From Cunninghamella blakesleeana (Eukaryota; Mucoromycota; Mucoromycetes; Mucorales; Cunninghamellaceae), in assembly GCA_017871115.1 (NCBI GenBank), contig JAFCIZ010000007.1, positions 1,798,001 through 1,862,000 on the forward strand: a DNA stretch of 64,000 nt, written 5' to 3'. A program made the translations under genes and the position numbers. Shown here in pieces: positions 42,173 through 53,347 of the stretch (the first letter of the stretch is position 1; each line of letters begins with the position of its first letter). The notes below the pieces were generated by a model that saw only the letters and a program-made list of their open reading frames with translations, had not been told where the DNA came from and searched no databases.

Positions 42173-42517
42173 ATGAAAAATTGTATTATCTTGTTAACAT
42201 TGTGTTTTGCTGTCTATGTTCAAGCATGTTATTATGATATTAGGTATAGACCAAAAGGTGGTGCATTGCGTCGTATAGTTAATCCTTCATGTAAAAGAGT
42301 TTGTTTTTGTCTAAAAAATGTAAATACGCATATAATCGATCCTGCTAGTCAAAAATTGGTTAGAGTATTTAGATCCTCTGATTGTACTGGTGCCTATCAA
42401 ACTATTGGAGGCTCAGATGAATACAAAAATATGGAATGGGTGAATAGTGTGTCCTTCGGTCCATCTGGTGCGTCAATTGGTCCAAATAGCTGTCCTTCGA
42501 CTTTTCCTGTCGCCTAA
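42173..42517 (+). CDS. Secreted six-cysteine crystallin-like protein, type D, last array member
   Basis: 114 residues; signal peptide 1-18, Cys19, 40, 44, 46, 71, 107. The first strand is basic (YYDIRYRPKGGALRRIVNPS). A three-residue insertion (SDEYKN) precedes the EWVNSVSFGP block, at the same place as the insertion in 38018. The central CFCLKNVNTH is closer to type A than that of its sister. The next gene, 500 bp on, is the conserved PEX11, so this marks the right border of the array. Confidence 0.86.
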   Translation: MKNCIILLTLCFAVYVQACYYDIRYRPKGGALRRIVNPSCKRVCFCLKNVNTHIIDPASQKLVRVFRSSDCTGAYQTIGGSDEYKNMEWVNSVSFGPSGASIGPNSCPSTFPVA

Positions 42518-43018
42518 AATATTTTGGGAGACAAAGTAATGGCGATGATAGTGTGAAATTTAACAGTTTAGCCAATAAAACTATTTATTACCTATTTACC
42601 CTCTCTCTTTATGAAAAATAAGTATGTGTTATTATTTTATTTTTTCGCTTAGACAATTGTAAAATGATAAATATATAAAATACTATAAAAAAATATGCAG
42701 TAATTTTTATTTATTATTGTGAATATAATTTTAATCGATAATCAAGTAAATACTCTTCTTATATAAGGAGAGCAAATAATTTTGGCTATAATGGTCAAGG
42801 AAGTGTATATTTCTAAAATAGATGTACCCAAAATTAAAGCCCCGTCGGTTTTTATTTTATATTTTTTTAAATTTTCAATATTTTTTCTCCTTGATTAGGC
42901 GTTTCTTATTCTCCTACTTTTTTTTTTTTATTAAAGACCCTTTCTTTTTCTTTTTTCTTCTTTATCTCTCTCTCTATTTTTTTTTTTTTTTAAAAGAGTA
43001 TTATTATTGTTATTTACC
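42518..43018. other. Array right border and PEX11 promoter
   Basis: 3' flank shared with the gene at 38018 up to about 42960, then T-rich and CT-rich sequence before PEX11. The duplicated sequence therefore runs almost into the PEX11 promoter. Confidence 0.5.
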
Positions 43019-44215
43019 ATGGTAGTTACCCATCAACAAGTAGATGCTTTAAATCGCTTTTTACATACAACTTATGGACGTGAACGTGCTTGTCGTTTAA
43101 TTCAATACTTTTCAAGATTTTATGTATTTTATCTTACCCGTCAAGGTGCTAGCCAAGCTGATATTCAACGTTGGGTAGAATTAAAACAACACTTGGCTAA
43201 CGCTCGTAAATTCTTTCGTCTTTTGAAACCCATTGAATTTGCTCAAAGTGGTATTAAAGCTCTTGATGTTTCCGATGAAGTATTAAGAATCACTGGTGTA
43301 TTAAAGCAAGTAGGAATGGGTCTCTATTATTCTGCCGAAGTCATTGTTTTGGTAATATAATAATAAAAATAACGGGGTAGTAAAAATAAAAAGAGGAAGA
43401 ATAACAAAAAAGAAGAGATTTTCTATCTGTTCATTATATATATAGCGCGTATAGGGTTTGTTATTTAGTATTGTTAAAAAAAATGATGGGAAATTCATAC
43501 TATATATGTGTGACTTAAAAATTAATGTTTATATCCATCTATACATCTTTGTTTATATTATTTTATTTTTAGGCTAATGCTATTAAATTCTATCAACCTA
43601 AAAATATTCAACAAATCACTGATTTTGGTCAAAAATGTTGGCTATTAGGTTTATTTGCTTCCCTTGTTTCTGGTCTTTATAAATTTAAACAATTAAGTAT
43701 TCGATCTCATATGTTGACTAAAGAACGTAAATACCGTAATGCTGAAAAGGATGATTCGGACTTGAAAGCCAGAGAATTGGCTTTCAGAAGGTAATATTTT
43801 TAATAATAATAAAAAATAGGGATGGAACAATTTATTTTATATTAAAATTTAAATATAATAAAAAGGGAGAAAAAAGTTAAAGAATTAAGGATATTCATTA
43901 TCAATATTATTTTGCCTTCATATTATTATTATGGAATAGGGAAAAATACAATACAAGCTATCAATTCATTCAAGATGCTCTTGATGTTGTGATCCCATCG
44001 TCTGCTTTAGGTTGGCTTCCTGCTGATGAAGGTATTGTTGGTATTGTTGGGTAAGTACAAAAATGATAAACAAATAAAACGTATCTATAAGAATATATAT
44101 GTAGATAAATATAGATAGATAATAACCTAATTATATGTGTTTACTTTTTTATTCTTTTAGTGTTATCACTTCTTTGATGTGTATGAACTCTCAATGGCAA
44201 AAATCAAACCCTTGA
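43019..44215 (+). CDS. PEX11: Peroxisomal membrane protein PEX11
   Basis: Four exons (43019-43351, 43573-43790, 43940-44050, 44161-44215), all GT-AG, give 238 residues, the usual length for the family. PEX11 proteins insert an amphipathic helix into the peroxisomal membrane, elongate it and recruit the fission machinery. Visible family features are an N-terminal 'LNRFLHTTYGRERACRLIQY' segment, a LKQHLANARKFFRLLKPIEF block (the conserved amphipathic region), a WLLGLFASLVSGLYKF hydrophobic segment and a C-terminal membrane segment ending just before a short QWQKSNP tail. The ATG at 43019 is preferred over an upstream in-frame TTG because it begins the conserved N-terminus and has a good context (accATGg). 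Confidence 0.93.
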
Positions 44216-45387
44216 ATTATAATTCAAAGATAAAAAAACATAATTATAAAATATTATATAAACCCATACACCTAAAAAATATATTATTCATTCAATAAAA
44301 ATCGGAAAAAGAATTTTTGTATCAATGCATAAATATCATTTTTATTTTGTACGTGTTTGAACGAATGTCTGTGCACACCAACTGAAAAAATGAAAAGTTT
44401 AAACATCCGAAGATTTATTTTCTGTTATATAATATTACATTAACATCTATCATAAGAGTAGTTTATTTTATAAAAATACTGTGTAGCATTAAAAAGTAAT
44501 TGGATTTTTTTTTATAAAATTGTAAAAAAACTACTTTTGCTGAGAGATAAGTTTTATTGATCTAAGAATCAAACCAGCTTGGTTGTATTGTATGGCTATA
44601 TTATCCATTCTTATTGATAAAAAAGGGTATATGATTTATTTATTTGTCTTGAAAATAAAATGAAATAACAAAGAAAAACAATTAGATATCAACTGTTAAT
44701 ATTATTATTTATTTTATATACCCAGGCTAGTTTCAAAACATTTCATTTCCAATAATCGTTTTATTCATGCATTTGCTTAACTATCAAAGGCAATTGAAAT
44801 CCCGTTATTATAATGCTTAAATAGTTAAAAAAGAAGGTAATTAAAAAATCTATCTACAAAAAATATAAAATTGATAAAATTATTACACAGTATATATATT
44901 AATATAATTTCTTTTTTTTTTTTTAAAAAAAAAAAAGAATAGTTATTAATTTAAATTTATTATACGTTTCGAAATGGAAAAAAAAAAATTAATTTGGCAG
45001 ATAAAGAGCGCATACACAAACGTAGTTTAATATATTGAAGATTCTTTTCTATTCAAGTATAAATAAGATTTAATTATGTACAAAAATATAAAAAAAGCGT
45101 ACATAAGTTAATGTTATGTGTTTAATTTTAAAAATTAGTGAAAATCAATCTAACAAGTCCTTTTTAGACTATACCTTGCAGCTTTTCAATATATACGCAA
45201 TTTAGACAATCAGACTTTAAAAATAAATCTTGCGCTTGTCGGAGTTGGTGACTTATTTTCTCTACCTAAAAAAATATGAAATAAAATTGACTGGAAATAA
45301 ATTTATTTTTACTTCATTCACTTTTATATAAAAATATATAAATACATTAATACACGTATAACTATTTGATTTAAAAATATATAAAAT
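44216..45387. other. Intergenic region with one coding-like exon
   Basis: AT-rich, no complete gene. A 34-codon coding-like segment on the reverse strand at 45164-45265 is listed separately. The last 120 bp are the promoter of the WBP11-like gene. Confidence 0.5.
45164..45265 (-). CDS. Possible terminal exon of an untraced small gene
   Basis: After a clear acceptor (seven T then AG) the reverse strand is open for 33 codons to TAA, with a helical, Gln/Leu-rich sequence (EKISHQLRQAQDLFLKSDCL and so on) quite unlike translated A/T filler. No phase-compatible upstream exon with ATG was found in the 120 bp before the WBP11-like gene. It may be the end of a small gene overlapping that promoter, or a fossil. 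Confidence 0.25.
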   Translation of the reverse strand, partial: VEKISHQLRQAQDLFLKSDCLNCVYIEKLQGIV

Positions 45388-47508
45388 ATGGGAAAAGCTA
45401 AACGAGGCATAAATCCAGCCGATGCTTTACGTAATGTATAATATCAGTAATTTTAAATGATTATAATAATTAATAATAATATGAATATTCATTTATTTTC
45501 ATATTTTCAAATAATCTATTGATCTATATATGCTATTGTTTTATACTATTTAATTATTAAAAAAAAAAAACAACTATAGGCAAAATGCAAAGAAAGCGTG
45601 AGCTTAAAAAGGTATATAATAGCGCTATGAAATAATGGATATATGTATTTAAATAAATAATAATGATCTTTTATTTATTCATTATTTTTTTAGAATAAAG
45701 AAATTAGGAAGAGTGCACGTGAAGCAGGTTTGGCCAAAAAGGATACAAGCAAGATATTACAAGATATTGCCCGATTAGAAAGTCTTGGTAAAAATAAAAT
45801 TAATTAATCTTTATTATATATCATGGTTTAGATCAAGTGCTAATATATATTCATTTTAGAGCGTAGTGGTAGTATTGATAGAAATGGAAATGCTAAGCTA
45901 AAATTATTAAGAGATGAATTGGCCCAAATAGAAAAAGCAAAGAAGGTAACATTTACATGAATATAGATATGAATATGAGTATACAAATATGGATATTTAA
46001 AAAAAATAAAAATAAGAGGTATAATATGTATTAATGATATAATGGCTACACCTTTTTTTATATATATATTAGGAAATCAACAAACCAATATCAAAGTAAA
46101 TATTCATATTTATTCTATGATGAATTTCTATATTGATAAAACAATAAAACTTTTATTAACTTTAACATTTTCATATATTTTATTTTATTTTAAAAAAATT
46201 TAGAGCACAAGAGGCATTATTAGCACGTCAACAACAACAGCAACAAGGTACTGATTCAAGGAAATTAGTATTTGATCCAAAATCTGGAAAATTTGTTCCT
46301 GTGAAAAAGAAAGGTAATGAGTGGTAATAATGATGATTGTAATAGATATATAAATATTTTATGACAAATACATACCCACACTCATAATCCATCTAAACTT
46401 TTGATCTATTTTATTTATTTATTTATTTAAATGTTTTAGACTCAACCCAAAAAACAAATAAAAAGGATGGAAAATCAGGTATGTCAGATGATGATGATGA
46501 AAGTGATAGTAGTTCAGATGATTCAAGTTTATCGGATGATGAAGAAGGAGAAGAGAATATTGAAGGCATTGAAGTAGAATTAGTGGGAGAAGAAAATAAA
46601 GAAGAAAGTATGGATCATACTTTGGAAGAAAAAGAAGATATGGATATGAATACTATGAATGATGATGAAAAGAAATTAAAAGAATTACAGTCAACAACAG
46701 CAATGGAAGAAAATGATGATGGATCGAATAAAAAAGATGAAGAAAATGAACAAGAAGAGGATGATGTGGACGATATACCCTTACCAGAAGGAACACCACC
46801 TCCACCACCATCCAGTACAACACAAGATATAGTAGATTCTGATGATGAGATTGATATTCCACTTCCACCTGGACCTCCACCTCCACAACCGTTTAGAGAT
46901 CAACTCGTATCTACAACGACAGTTAGACCTCCTCCTCCTCCTCCTCCTCCAGGTCGCCCACCAATGGCACATTATTCATCTATGGTCCCACCACCACCAC
47001 CGCCTGGTAGACCTCCACATTTTGTACAAAGACCTCCTCCATGTAAGTCTATAATAATAATAATATTAATTAATAGAAATAAAAATACATAATTTAATTA
47101 TTAACTATTTTATTTTTTATTTTTCATGTTTAAGACGGATATCCACATCAACCATATATGAGACCACCACCACCACCACCGCCAGGTAGACCACCTTATT
47201 CACATCATCATGCATATCATAGACCTAGACCTTCATCTTACCATGGTAGACCTACAAGACCACATCATCCTCGCCCATATCAACAGCGACCACCTGTCAC
47301 TGTAGCACCTCCACCACCACCACCATCATCAGAACCATCTAAAACAGCTATTATATCAGCAGAACCTCAATTACGTGATTTACAAAAAGAATTAGTAGCA
47401 TTTGTACCAGCAGCATTAAGAAAAAAACAAGCTCAAGCTAAAAAAACGGAATCATTACCTAAAAATGCAAGGCCTTCAAATATTAATTTGGCACCCGATG
47501 TAGAATAA
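45388..47508 (+). CDS. WBP11-like pre-mRNA splicing factor
   Basis: Eight exons (45388-45430, 45580-45611, 45694-45787, 45860-45945, 46073-46095, 46204-46313, 46440-47042, 47135-47508), all GT-AG, encode 454 residues. The N-terminus carries the Wbp11 signature: NPADALR ... RKRELKKNKEIRKSARE, followed by an 'ILQDIARLE' helix. Then come a basic KLVFDPKSGKFVPVKKK segment, a long acidic Ser/Asp/Glu tract (about residues 144-250) and many PPPPPPGRPP motifs that would bind WW domains. In animals WBP11 is a nuclear protein that binds splicing factors and activates the spliceosome. Two very short exons (32 and 23 nt) were placed by keeping the family reading frame: the alternative donor at 45436 would break RKRELKK. 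The Leu/Lys-rich C-terminus (LRDLQKELVAFVPAALRKKQ) also matches the family. Confidence 0.88.
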
Positions 47509-48069
47509 ACATTTTGATTGTATTATTTATTTATTTATTTTTAATATTAAATGATTAAATGATAATAAATAAATAATTATATATATATATATATCTTGAT
47601 GATGTAAGTTAAGGAGTAGACTAGAAATGAATATAAAGTAATAATTATAAAAGGTTTAGAGGAGTTATTTAGGGGTTTATAATGATGGAAAAGAAAAGGT
47701 AGTGTAAATAAATAAAAAAGTACGTTATCATGAAAAGTTTTATACTTAACTAATAATGATATCATTTATTTATAAATAAACTTATTTAAAATATGTAGAT
47801 ATAAATATTTTTACAAAAAAGAATGATTTTATTTTATTATTAAATAAGATAAAATATAAAAAATAAAAACAAAAATAAAAAATAAATAAATAAATGTATA
47901 TACATTTGATAAATATAGTTTCAACGATACAATAATAATAAATAAATATAAAGGCCAAGTAAAAAGAAATAAATAGATATATATATATATATATATAAGA
48001 ATAAAAAGAGAGAGAGAATAGAAAAATACAATAAAAATAACAATGTAGGAGAAGATAATAATAATAACA

Positions 48070-48103
<34 letters not shown>

Positions 48104-48416
48104 TATAAAAAGAGAAAGAATGGGGGAGAGGAGAGTAGGGGATCATCAAAAGGGATTATATATAATTCCAATTGACATTTTGAAACACAAGTTGTTTTAC
48201 ACACATGCACAGATAACAATAAGTTAATAATAATAATAAAACAAAGGGGAAAAGGGGAAATGGGAGACAGAGAGAAGAAGAGAGAAAGAGAAGAAGAGTA
48301 AAAAGTTAATAATAGAATATAATCATTGGCCATTATTATTCATTGTTTTATCTATTAAAAAAAGAAGAAGGAAGAAGAAAAAAAGAATGATTTAGTCAAC
48401 TGATTTTTTTTTTTTT
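47509..48416. other. Convergent intergenic region with microsatellites
   Basis: (AT)n near 47579-47594 and 47977-47997, (AAT)n near 48057-48103 and purine-rich sequence at 48240-48300. The 183-codon reverse frame spanning 47782-48333 translates these repeats and is not a gene. Confidence 0.6.
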
Positions 48417-49335
48417 TCATTTTGTATATAAAATCCATGTCTTATTACCAGATCGCTTTCTTCTACGTCTTCTTGCTTTAATACCCGGATATTGTTGATT
48501 TAATTTAGCTAATATAATAGGTAATGTACGACGACGAGCATTAATAAACCAATTACTAATTTGATTTAATGTTAATTGAGTTTCTCTTTTCAATTGTTGT
48601 TTTTCTTCTTCAGTTGGGTAAGGGTTTCTACAATGTTCGATTAGCCATTTTTTCAAGATGGCCGTGACAGGTTTAGGTAAATTTCCTCGACGAGGTTTAT
48701 CAAAATGATCAAGGCATAACGTTTCCATATGAATTTTTGAAATGATAGGTGAAGGTGAAGAAGAGGATGAAGAAGATGAAGAGGTAGATGAAGAAGTAGA
48801 TGTAGATAATGTAATAGGTTGTTGTTGAAGATCTTTTAATGGGTTATTATTAAAAGAAATAGAAGTAGGAGTAGTCAATGAAGATGATAAAGTAGGAGAG
48901 GTAGGAGATGAAGGTGACATCATAGGTTCATTATAAGAATGGTGGTGATGAGATGGAGAATGAGCATGATCAAAAAAAGAAGGTAAAGGAACTTGAATAG
49001 GTGGTAACTGAATGGGTGGTAACGTGGAATTCTTATCGTCCCATTGTTTAGTACTATCAATTAAATCAGACCATAATTTACTATTTGTTTCCAGCATATC
49101 ATTGACTTTTTGTTTATGTAGTGCCAAGTAATCTTCATTGACTTGGTAAGAAGGATAAAATGATGAATTGGTTTGAAATGGATAAGGATCATGATTAAAT
49201 AATACAATGGGTCTAAATGATCGCATCTAATTGATTAAAGAAATTAATAGAAGATGAATATATGTCAAAAAACAAAGGTATGGATTTTATTAGTTTAAAA
49301 ATCAAACTTACTTGATATCTAGTATAGCTATCCAT
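48417..49335 (-). CDS. TALE-class homeodomain transcription factor
   Basis: Two exons (49312-49335 and 48417-49226) encode 277 residues. The short first exon adds eight residues (ATG at 49333-49335) and joins in frame through a GT-AG intron of 85 bp; without it translation would begin at the ATG at 49226. The homeodomain lies at about residues 190-246. The three-residue loop extension is shown by NPYPTEEE, and recognition helix 3 by ISNWFINARRR. It is followed by a basic KARRRRRKRSGNK stretch. The middle (about 85-170) is His/Pro/Ser-rich with a run of more than ten Ser and is probably disordered. Fungal TALE proteins of this kind (Cup9/Tos8-like) act as nuclear repressors or developmental regulators. 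Target genes cannot be told from the window. Confidence 0.9.
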
Positions 49336-50793
49336 ATTTTATTTATACACAAAAAAAAAAAAAAAAAGAAAAGGTAAAATACAAAGATATAAAAAGGTAG
49401 GTATATATATAAAATAAAATAAAAAATAAAATAAAATAAAAAAAAAGATGAGGAAATGAGAAAGAGAAGGAAAGAAAAAAAAAATTGATGAAAGATTTAG
49501 CTTTTTAAAGTCCCGAATAAAATCTTTTTTTTTTTTTTTTTATAATAATGTTTCGAATAATATATAAATACATATATTTAATAAGAGGTTCGTGCATTGA
49601 TTACCATAAAAGACTGACAAGTGATCTACAAAATCTTTTTTTTTTTTTAATTGTTACACGTTTCTCATTCATTTATTCTTTTTACTATTAAAAAAAGAGA
49701 GAGAGAGAGAATGTGAACAATTATATTATCTTTCTCTTTTTCTCTCTCATTTCTCTCTCTCTCTCTCTCTTTCTCTTTCTATTAATAAAATAAAGAAAAA
49801 GAATCCCTTTCTTTTTTACTCTTTTTTATTTACCATCTTTGTCTTTTATTAAAAAAAAAAAAAAAAAAAAAGATAGAGGAAAAGAGAGAGAGATCAAATG
49901 GCCGGAGTTTTAATTTGCATGATTGCCTTTACTTGGCAATGACCCCAATATATATTCCCCTTTTCTTTCCATAATAACAATAAATTGGCTCAAAACAAAA
50001 GATGGAAAATACAATTTTCCCTTTTTTAATAATAAAAAAATAAATCATTTTAGTTTGATAACCTTTTTTATAATTTAAACTTAAAATAACACGAAATAAA
50101 TTAAAAAAAACTAAATCTCTCTTTTTTTTTTTAACTAACAGTGATGATCGATGATTTCTCCTTTGAGAAAAAACATTTTAATTGATGATCATTAAAAAAA
50201 ATATTAATGATAAAAAAACTCGAAGAAATTGAAAAAGTGTTATAGAAACTAATGAATTAATATACTTTAATGATAGGAAAGAAAAAAAAACGCCAATCAA
50301 ATAATTCTTATACTAAATTAGTATTAAAGAATGATTTAATTATTTACCAATGACAACAAAGATTTTCAAAGATCTTTTTTTTTAAAAAAAAAAAAGTTAT
50401 TATTGTTATTAGTTTCATAATAATAATAATAATAATAATAAACGTCTTTTTAGAAATCATAATAATAATAAAGATGAATGACTTTGATAGATCCTTCTTT
50501 TTTTTAATTAGGATAAAAGACTATCTTTTTGTGTTACTATTTACATATAAAATAAATAAAAAACGTGGTAATCTAAAAAAAAGTCTTCATCATCATTCAT
50601 CATATTGATATGTTCGTTCCTAATATGGTAATCGCTATTTCCCCACTATTTTTTATTATTATTATACTATTTAAAAAAAGGGATATTTATTTTATTTATT
50701 ATTTATTTATTAAAAAAAAAAAAAAGAGCAGATCATTAACATAGTTAAAAATAAAATATTCATAATAAAAATAATAAAAATGATAAAATAAGT

Positions 50794-50825
<32 letters not shown>

Positions 50826-51312
50826 TTATATAATATATAAAAGTGGTTGATCATTTAAATCTATTAAAAGGAAATTGATGAGGTCGGTGTTATGAGAAGT
50901 TTCGATTTGAGAAAAAAAAAAAAAATAGATCACATGTTACCTTTTAAGTCATAATGAGTACCCGCAGCCTTTTCGTTTTTTTTTAATTTTAAAAAAATAG
51001 AAAATGTATCAAGAAATAAATAGAACATGTCACCATCATTCCATATTGACTTTTTTCTAAGCAAAAAAAAAAAAAAAAAAAGACTGCGGCAGTTTGAAAT
51101 ATATACAAACTTCTTTTTTTCTTTTTTTTTTTCTAAAAAGAAATCAATCCTTACTCTTTCTTTATTTCATTTATTTATGTATAATAATAAATAAACTATG
51201 ACGGTAACTATGCTTATAACTTTCTTACAACATATACATATGATGATGTATACATTCTTGGTCCACTGTATACATTGTTATTTTGATACGGGTCAGTCAC
51301 CATGTCTTCAAG
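49336..51312. other. Long divergent intergenic region
   Basis: Two kilobases of promoter DNA between two divergent genes, with (GA)n and (CT)n microsatellites at about 49697-49710 and 49736-49780, poly(A) near 49851-49871, (AAT)n near 50418-50440 and (AT)n near 50796-50826. No gene is supported. Confidence 0.6.
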
Positions 51313-52107
51313 ATGTATCCAATATCTACCAATGTGAAGAAGAAGATCAAACAAGGGAAAATAGCCGTTATTTCTCCTGTGTTCCAAGATCAGAAGAACG
51401 CGGTTCCCTCTTTGGCTTCTTCTTTAACATTATCCACTAAGTTTACTAATAACCCTTCGTGTCATGTTATTCCTTATTCTGATATGACCTTTTATATCCC
51501 AACGTCATCCATGTCCTTTTTATTCAATACCTTATTTTATCAACCTCAAGATCCCGGCGTATTTATTACAAATATGCATTTACATCATCAAACCACAGTA
51601 TCCTTATCAGAGGGGGCAAATAGAGTTTTGACTACGCCCAATGCCGGAGGAAATAGTATTTGGAGCGAAACATTATCTGTTGAATGTTTGTATCGTTTAT
51701 TTGGTGCCAACGTTCTTTATACAGAAATGGAGTTATTATATAGTCGTCGATCATCTCCTATTACCGATTATGCTTGTTATTTCCCTACTTTTAATAATAA
51801 TAATAAAATCGTGCTAGGTGTCTCGGTAACAAGAGCCATGGCTTATCGGTCTTTATTGACTAAAAAGGAAGCCACAAGATTATTGATTAAAAAATTAAAA
51901 GGTGTTATAGTATCTAGCCAAAACGTTATGAATTGTCGGTTTCACCGTCAAATCCTTCATATATGGGTTCAAACTGGTCGTGATGCTTCTCTTGTTAAAC
52001 AAGCCTATTTAAAACTGCCCAAATATTATTATTCTAACACAGTGGTGATGATAACTATTATTAATTGCCCTTCTTTATTTTTTGGTGATCATTTTAAAAA
52101 TAATTAA
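51313..52107 (+). CDS. Conserved eukaryotic protein of unknown function (AGGNSxxSE family)
   Basis: 264 residues, single exon. The ATG at 51313 is chosen because the upstream in-frame start is only TTG. The strongest blocks are LTTPNAGGNSIWSETLSVECLYRLFG (about residues 105-130), YTEMELLY, then PITDYACYF and VLGVSVTRAMAYR, and RQILHIWVQT near 215. I recall related fungal and protist hypothetical proteins with the order AGGNS-SE, EMEL, DY and GVSVTRA. The arrangement Glu ... Asp ... beta-strand with Ser/Thr/Arg is loosely like a PD-(D/E)XK nuclease core, but the usual Lys is not evident, so this is only a hypothesis. No signal peptide or membrane segment is seen. Confidence 0.7.
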   Translation: MYPISTNVKKKIKQGKIAVISPVFQDQKNAVPSLASSLTLSTKFTNNPSCHVIPYSDMTFYIPTSSMSFLFNTLFYQPQDPGVFITNMHLHHQTTVSLSEGANRVLTTPNAGGNSIWSETLSVECLYRLFGANVLYTEMELLYSRRSSPITDYACYFPTFNNNNKIVLGVSVTRAMAYRSLLTKKEATRLLIKKLKGVIVSSQNVMNCRFHRQILHIWVQTGRDASLVKQAYLKLPKYYYSNTVVMITIINCPSLFFGDHFKNN

Positions 52108-53347
52108 AAATGAAAAGAAAAATAATGATTCTCCCCCTCTCTTACCCTTCCCCCGATTCTTCTTTTTTTTATATATAAATTTTAAAGCCCGCAGTCATTT
52201 CTTTTTTTTTTTTTACAGTTTTTTCGTATTTGTATATATATATAATAAATAAATAACTAACTTTTAATAATAAAGATGATGTGTAAATATTATGGCCAAG
52301 TTACGTACCGGAGATTAAATCATCAGCCCACTTGTTCGCTTTATTTTTTATCCACCTTCTTTTTCTTCCTTTTATAAATAAACCTATTTTTTCTATTTTC
52401 TCTTATTGTTTTTTTTTTTTTTTATCTATAATTAAAACCAAAAAATGTATTCATCTTAATGTTTAATTAAAACAAAACAAAAAAAAGATAAAAAGGGTAT
52501 AAAAAAAGAAAGAAAGGAAGAAAGAAAGAATGAAAGAAAAAAATAAAAACCAATTTAACTTTATGAGATTATTATATCATATTTTTCTTATCGTATCACA
52601 TTTTCAATAATATGGCTCGTGGTAAAATTTAAACACCAATAAAAAATAAATAAAATAAATTTTATGAACATGGTCTGTTTTTTTCTTTTACTTTATAAAT
52701 AATAACAATTTTCATTAAAGACATTATCCTGTAATATATAAAATCAATAGATACATATAAAAAAAGGGTTGTTGTCAAGTTTTCTTTTTTCTGTACCTTT
52801 TTGCTATCGGACAAATATGGATTAGTTGATTCGTTACACCAAAATTGTGCTTTTCCTTTTTAATCCCATTTTTTTTTATTTTTATTTGTTTGTATAAACA
52901 TTTTCTTAGACCTCTCCTAAAATATACATCTTTTTTGAATAGTTTATATAAACTATTCATTACTATGTTCATTCATAAATGTATATATAATATAGTTTAT
53001 GTATATAAAATAGGTAAAAATCATCAATTTCCCAATTTTTCATTTTCTTAACGGGTTTGTTTTTTTATTTCCAAGTATATTATTTTTTGCAGGAAGCGAG
53101 AATCGGCCTTTTAATTCTTTTTTCAGCTTTTTATTGGAAATCCTAAAATATAATTTCGACGAAAAACTTTTTTTTTTTTTTTGTTCTGCTTCTCTTTTCG
53201 CTATTTTTTTTTTTTATTTTTTTTTATTTATTATTAGTTAGTTATTTAATATCGTTTTTATCCTGTCCCTCTTTTTCTCTCTTTCTTCTTCTTTTTTACA
53301 TTTCTACACACAAACACATATATAAATAAGTTTATCCTGACACAACA
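52108..53347. other. Intergenic region
   Basis: A/T and purine-rich tracts (for example 52497-52545). The frames at 52775-53051 on both strands are low-complexity. The last 100 bp are T/C-rich, as expected for a fungal promoter. No gene is supported. Confidence 0.6.

Noticed and set aside
43007..43018. Upstream TTG start for PEX11
   Set aside because: Nuclear fungal genes rarely use TTG. The ATG at 43019 has a good context and begins the conserved N-terminus.
42822..43025. 67-codon Phe-rich frame before PEX11
   Set aside because: T-rich promoter sequence. It overlaps the PEX11 start codon in another frame.
46653..46886. Reverse frames opposite the acidic/proline-rich part of the WBP11-like gene (also 46781-46972)
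   Set aside because: They are shadows of low-complexity coding sequence. The sense strand has the family motifs and splice structure.
47782..48333. 183-codon reverse open frame
   Set aside because: It is translated (AAT)n, (AT)n and purine-rich microsatellite sequence with long Ile/Tyr/Ser runs, with no domain or splice context.
51198..51440. 80-codon frame overlapping the start of the gene at 51313
   Set aside because: It overlaps in another frame the conserved N-terminal part of the longer gene and carries no motif.
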